DNA of 9,312 nt, from positions 1 to 9,312 of the forward strand of contig NZ_LSJM01000440.1 of assembly GCF_001557215.1 (NCBI RefSeq), in the 5' to 3' direction. Below are positions 6,198 through 9,312 of the stretch, piece after piece (position 1 is the stretch's first letter; every line of letters begins with the position of its first letter). The stretch comes from Sphingomonas sp. CCH9-E2. Its GTDB lineage: Bacteria > Pseudomonadota > Alphaproteobacteria > Sphingomonadales > Sphingomonadaceae. Under the pieces are notes generated by a model, which ran no database searches, was not told the DNA's origin, and worked only from the letters and a program-made list of their open reading frames with translations. Position numbers and translations under genes: made by a program.

Positions 6198-6230
6198 ATG
6201 CGCCGCGCGGGACTGGAGGATGCACGGTGA
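6198..6230 (+). CDS. possible 10-codon leader ORF before the Tat esterase (weak)
   Basis: ATG at 6198 opens ten codons (MRRAGLEDAR) ending in TGA at 6228-6230, which overlaps the esterase GTG as GTGA. GGGAG at 6181-6185 is about 12 bases upstream, a loose spacing. The esterase has its own excellent ribosome binding site inside this ORF, so coupling is not needed for it. May be chance. Confidence 0.15.
   Translation: MRRAGLEDAR
6215..6220 (+). promoter_or_regulatory. strong ribosome binding site that sets the esterase start
   Basis: GGAGGA with six bases to the GTG at 6227. It decides for this start over the TTG at 6149, which has no such site and would place a long basic stretch before the Tat signal. 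Confidence 0.75.
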
Positions 6231-7201
6231 CGATCGAGAATATGGGACGGCGCGGATTTCTGGTCGGAGCGACCGGCCTCGCGGCGCTTGGGACCGCAAC
6301 CAGCAGCGCAACGCAATTCCCCAAGCTCCCACCGATGCCGCGCGCGTGGATCGACGCTGAACAGATCCCGCTCTGGCCCAACGGCGCACCAGGCGGCGGC
6401 TATACCGCGCGCACCGTACCCGCCGACTGGCCCGACATCATGGTCCGCAACATCGAAACCCCGATGCTGCGCATGTTCCGCCCGGAAAAGCCGAACGGCC
6501 GCGCCTTGCTGTCGATCCCGGGCGGCGCCTACACTTTCGTGTCGATCCTCAACGAAGGCGTCGATGTCGCGCGAGCGATGACGGCACGCGGCTATACCGT
6601 GTTCGTGCTGACCTATCGCCTGCCCGACGAAGGCTGGACGCAGCGCGAAGACGTGCCGCTGCAGGATGCGCAGCGCGCAATCCGTGTGATCCGCGCCAAT
6701 GCCACGCGCTACGGCTTCGACCCGGCCAAGGTCGCTGCGGTCGGCTTTTCCGCGGGCGGCCATCTCGGCGCGACGCTGGCAACCGGCTTTGCCGAGCCGG
6801 TGTATGTGCCGCGCGACGCGACTGACGCGCTCGACGCCCGGCCTGCGGCAATGGCGCTGATCTACCCCGTCATCAGCGTCACCGCGCCGGTGGCCCACGG
6901 CGAGTCCGCGATGCGGCTGCTGGGCAACGCGCCCTCCGCCGCGCTGATCGCAAAGCGCTCGCCCGCGCAGCATGTCGGCGCGCAAACCCCGCCGGTGTTC
7001 CTCGTCCACGCGCTCGACGACAAGGCGGTGCCGGCCGAGAACAGCATGATCCTGCTGCGCGCGCTGCAGGCGGCGAACCGACCGGTCGAGCTGCATCTGT
7101 TCGAAGCGGGCAACCACGGCTTCGGCGTCGGGCGTCCCGACACGCCGGCCGGCCATTGGCCCGCCCTGTTCGCCGCCTGGCTCGACCGGCATCTGGCCTA
7201 G
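6227..7201 (+). CDS. Tat-exported alpha/beta-hydrolase, acetyl-esterase type
   Basis: Periplasmic serine esterase of 324 residues, resembling the acetyl xylan / carbohydrate acetylesterases (BD-FAE-like) that remove acyl groups from sugars. The N-terminus carries a twin-arginine signal (GRRGFL, R8-R9) with a hydrophobic stretch to about residue 25 and cleavage near SSA-TQ (28/29). The oxyanion segment IPGGAY (97-102) precedes the nucleophile elbow GFSAGGH with S175; D265 (HALDDKAVP) and H297 (NHGFG) complete the triad. The GTG start is fixed by GGAGGA at 6215. The gene is divergent from GH68 and shares its regulatory region with a putative operator. Its stop overlaps the stop of the convergent MFS gene. 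The likely job is to deacylate a sugar before uptake or cleavage, but the substrate is inferred from context only. Confidence 0.87.
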   Translation: MTIENMGRRGFLVGATGLAALGTATSSATQFPKLPPMPRAWIDAEQIPLWPNGAPGGGYTARTVPADWPDIMVRNIETPMLRMFRPEKPNGRALLSIPGGAYTFVSILNEGVDVARAMTARGYTVFVLTYRLPDEGWTQREDVPLQDAQRAIRVIRANATRYGFDPAKVAAVGFSAGGHLGATLATGFAEPVYVPRDATDALDARPAAMALIYPVISVTAPVAHGESAMRLLGNAPSAALIAKRSPAQHVGAQTPPVFLVHALDDKAVPAENSMILLRALQAANRPVELHLFEAGNHGFGVGRPDTPAGHWPALFAAWLDRHLA

Positions 7202-8427
7202 ACGCGATAATCGTCGGCATTACGCTGCGCGAGCAGCGCGGCGAACGGTGCGCGCGACTTGTTCCACCCGCACAGCAGCGCCAGCAAAGTCGCGAACACG
7301 CCGCCCAGCAGGATCGCATAGCTGCTGTCCGCCAGCCACTCGCCCAGCGCGCCCATCGCCAGCGGCGCCAGCACCGCGCTGACGCAGGTGAAGAACAGCA
7401 GCAGTCCCGCGATCGACCCGTGCCGCCCCTTGTCATAGCAGCTGATGCCGGTCGAATTGATCGTCGGATAGAGCACCGACATGAACAGCCCGGTCGCGGG
7501 CAGTGCAAAGATCGCGACCTCGCGCCCGCCCAGCACTGCGATCCAGAACAAAGCCGCCATCGCCGCGCTGCACACCAGGACCACGCTCGCCCAGTCGAAC
7601 CGCGCGAGCAGCCACACGCCCAGGAACCGCCCCGCCGCGCGCAGCACGAAGAAGATTGAAACGACATAGGCCGCCAGCCACAGCCACGACCCCGAATAAT
7701 CGGCGAGATAGGTCGGCGCCCAGACATAAATCGCCGCCTCCGCCCCGACATAGAGCATCAGCGCGGCTCCGAAGAAGCGCGCCGGCGGATCGCCGGCCAT
7801 GCGGATCGCCTCGCTCGCGCGGACGGGTTCGGTGCGGGTGACGATCGGGCGGGGAAAGCGCGCCACCGCCGATCCCAGCACCAGCAATGCGCAGAGCATC
7901 GCGGCGATGATATACACCCATTTCCAGCTCGCGCCCTGCGTCAGCATATAGGCGACGATCGCCGGCCCGATGATCGCGCCGACGCCGAAAAACCCCTCGA
8001 TCAGGTTCATCGTCCGCGCGTGCTCCCCGGTCGACCGCGACAGGTCGCCGATCAGCGCCAGCGCCCCCGACTTGAAGATGCCGATACCGATGCCGGAGAT
8101 GAACAACAGGCTGGTGAAGAACAGGAAATCCTGCCCCGCCGCGAACAGCGCGGAGCTGACGCCAAACAGGATGAGGCCGATCAGGATCGTCGCCTTGCGC
8201 CCGATCCGGTCGGCAAGAAAGCCGAGCGCGATCGCGGAGATGCCGATCCCGGCCATCGTCGCGTACTGGAAGGATCCGCCGGCGGTCAGGCCCAGCTGAA
8301 ACTCGCGGATCACCTCCGGGATGACCGTGCCGACGGAGTCGGTGGTCATCGCGAACATCGCGAACATCAGGAACACCAGCGCCTTGAGCAGCGTCGCCGC
8401 GCCGTTCTGTCCCGCCTGATCGTTCAT
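7198..8427 (-). CDS. MFS transporter, probable sugar carrier
   Basis: Inner-membrane secondary transporter of the major facilitator superfamily with 409 residues, the usual length, and hydrophobic segments spaced as expected for 12 helices. The first helix is near residues 15-37. The loop 2-3 motif GFLADRIGRK (69-78) is the hallmark MFS motif A, and a glycine-rich GVGAIIGPAIVAY stretch follows in the fifth helix. The ATG at 8427 has GGAG six bases upstream (TTGGAGAGCGGG); the TTG at 8439 would lie in that site. It lies downstream of a TonB-dependent receptor gene, with a terminator between them, and near the fructokinase operon, so sucrose, fructose or an oligosaccharide is the likely cargo. 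The specificity cannot be read from sequence. Confidence 0.88.
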   Translation of the reverse strand: MNDQAGQNGAATLLKALVFLMFAMFAMTTDSVGTVIPEVIREFQLGLTAGGSFQYATMAGIGISAIALGFLADRIGRKATILIGLILFGVSSALFAAGQDFLFFTSLLFISGIGIGIFKSGALALIGDLSRSTGEHARTMNLIEGFFGVGAIIGPAIVAYMLTQGASWKWVYIIAAMLCALLVLGSAVARFPRPIVTRTEPVRASEAIRMAGDPPARFFGAALMLYVGAEAAIYVWAPTYLADYSGSWLWLAAYVVSIFFVLRAAGRFLGVWLLARFDWASVVLVCSAAMAALFWIAVLGGREVAIFALPATGLFMSVLYPTINSTGISCYDKGRHGSIAGLLLFFTCVSAVLAPLAMGALGEWLADSSYAILLGGVFATLLALLCGWNKSRAPFAALLAQRNADDYRV

Positions 8428-8460
8428 CCCGCTCTCCAATCAATCATCGTTCGCGCCGAG

Positions 8461-8502
8461 AAAACGGAAAGGGCGGGAGGCGCATGGCCCCCCGCCCTTC
8501 CC
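8461..8502 (-). terminator. rho-independent terminator after the TonB receptor gene
   Basis: Read leftward, a GC-rich 16-base stem (8502-8487 pairing with 8481-8466, two mismatches) with a five-base loop is followed by GTTTT (8465-8461). It begins 17 bases after the receptor stop codon. Only 33 bases separate it from the MFS start, so the MFS gene either depends on read-through or has a promoter overlapping this element. Confidence 0.8.
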
Positions 8503-8518
8503 GCATGTCCGATTCCGG

Positions 8519-9312
8519 TCAGGGCGTGACCCGGAAGCGCAGGCCGATCGTGCGCGGGGTCGGGCCCGATCCCGACAACGGGCCGTTGGTCCCGACAAAG
8601 GTCGGTCCCCGCTCGTCGGTCAGGTTGTTGCCGATCAGCGCCAGCTCGTAATCGCCGTATCGCACGCCCAAGGTCAGGGCCATCACGTTATAGGCCGGCG
8701 CGGTAATGCCATTGCCCTGCAGGCGATCGCCGCTGTGGCTGAGCGACAGATTGCCGAACAAGTTCACGCCATTGGCGATCTCGCCATTATAGCCCATGTC
8801 GACGCGAAAGTTGTTCGACAGGGTGTTGGTCAGCCGCGCGCCGGGCCGCAGCAACGGTTGAGCCGCCGCGACGATCGGGTTGACGCTGGTATATTTGCTG
8901 TCGTTGAAATTGCCGACAAAGCCGAGGTTGAAGCCCTTGAGCGGGGTGTTCCAACGCAGTTCGAGATCGACGCCCTTGGTCTTCGCGTCACCGAAATTGG
9001 CGAAGCCGTTGACGCCTGAAATCGATCCGGTGACCGACGTCTGCAGGTTGGTGTATTCGAGCTGATAGAGGTTGAGGCCGATGTTCAGCGACCGGTCGGC
9101 GCTGCGCCATTTGAGACCAAATTCATAGTTGGTCGACGATTCCGGCTCCAGCGTCACTCCCGTCGGCACGCCCGCGCCGGTTACCGACTGAACCTGCACC
9201 CGCGACTGGACGATGCCGGGACGGAAGCCGGTGGCCGCCGAGATGAACATCGTCAGGTCATCACTCGGCAAATAGGACAGGTTGACGCGCCAGGTGGTCA
9301 CATCCTTGGTCG
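8519..9312 (-). CDS. TonB-dependent receptor, C-terminal part
   Basis: Outer-membrane beta-barrel transporter powered by TonB-ExbBD; 263 residues of the C-terminal barrel are visible and the N-terminal plug domain lies beyond the right edge. Features are alternating amphipathic strands, the barrel motif SYLPSDDLTMFISAATGFRPG split across the start of the visible part, YEFGLKWRS, KGVDLELRWN, FNDSKYTS and the closing strand PRTIGLRFR. In Sphingomonads such receptors import oligosaccharides, sterols or siderophores; the adjacent MFS, GH68 and fructokinase favour a sugar. The last residues are RFRVTP, without the terminal aromatic residue usual for outer-membrane barrels. A terminator follows the stop. 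Confidence 0.9.
   Translation of the reverse strand, partial: TKDVTTWRVNLSYLPSDDLTMFISAATGFRPGIVQSRVQVQSVTGAGVPTGVTLEPESSTNYEFGLKWRSADRSLNIGLNLYQLEYTNLQTSVTGSISGVNGFANFGDAKTKGVDLELRWNTPLKGFNLGFVGNFNDSKYTSVNPIVAAAQPLLRPGARLTNTLSNNFRVDMGYNGEIANGVNLFGNLSLSHSGDRLQGNGITAPAYNVMALTLGVRYGDYELALIGNNLTDERGPTFVGTNGPLSGSGPTPRTIGLRFRVTP

Noticed and set aside
6068..7192. 374-codon minus-strand frame opposite the esterase
   Set aside because: Shadow frame over a gene with Tat signal, catalytic triad and strong ribosome site on the other strand.
8436..8456. CAATCAATCATCGTT before the MFS gene as a third operator copy
   Set aside because: Not palindromic and shares only AT-rich fragments with the 11-base element; too weak to call.
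1..9312. CRISPR array, tRNA/rRNA, insertion sequence, toxin-antitoxin or phage defence genes
   Set aside because: No regular repeats, cloverleaf, transposase or defence domains seen; every large frame is explained by transport, hydrolase or kinase families.

Overview
The window is GC-rich, with tightly packed genes, frequent ATGA start/stop overlaps and protein families that point to an alphaproteobacterium of the Sphingomonadaceae (Sphingomonas-like). That placement is an inference from gene content and codon style; no rRNA or marker gene is present. There is no tRNA, insertion sequence, CRISPR array or phage gene.

Region A (1-2416) is a housekeeping envelope locus. An ABC exporter-type pair (FtsX-like permease, cut by the left edge, and its ATPase, joined by an ATGA overlap) runs leftward. 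Head to head with it is a GDSL esterase of the TesA/arylesterase type carrying a lipoprotein signal. This is the conserved ybbP-ybbA-tesA arrangement. The two divergent genes leave almost no space between their start codons.

Region B (2417-9312) looks like a sugar-utilisation locus centred on sucrose or fructan. It holds a secreted protein of the neutral/alkaline ceramidase superfamily (+), a two-gene operon of GH68 levansucrase-type enzyme and ROK fructokinase (-), a Tat-exported alpha/beta-hydrolase of the acetyl-esterase type (+), an MFS transporter (-) and the C-terminal part of a TonB-dependent receptor (-, cut by the right edge). A working model is: receptor imports the oligosaccharide across the outer membrane, secreted hydrolases trim it, GH68 splits or transfers fructosyl units, MFS carries sugar across the inner membrane, and the ROK kinase phosphorylates fructose. 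The roles of the ceramidase-like protein and the esterase in this scheme are unknown.

The strongest unexplained signal is a shared 11-base element, GCAATCGATTG, inside a palindrome with a central CG. It occurs in only two places that I found, both promoter regions of the sugar locus (2463-2474 and 6128-6139). It has the look of a LacI-family operator and would tie the ceramidase-like gene, the GH68-fructokinase operon and the esterase into one regulon. No regulator gene lies in the window. Other points worth attention are a ceramidase-family protein that keeps the zinc ligands but lacks the catalytic serine, small ORFs with Shine-Dalgarno-like leaders that end on the start codons of the regulated genes, and a clear terminator separating the TonB receptor from the MFS gene.
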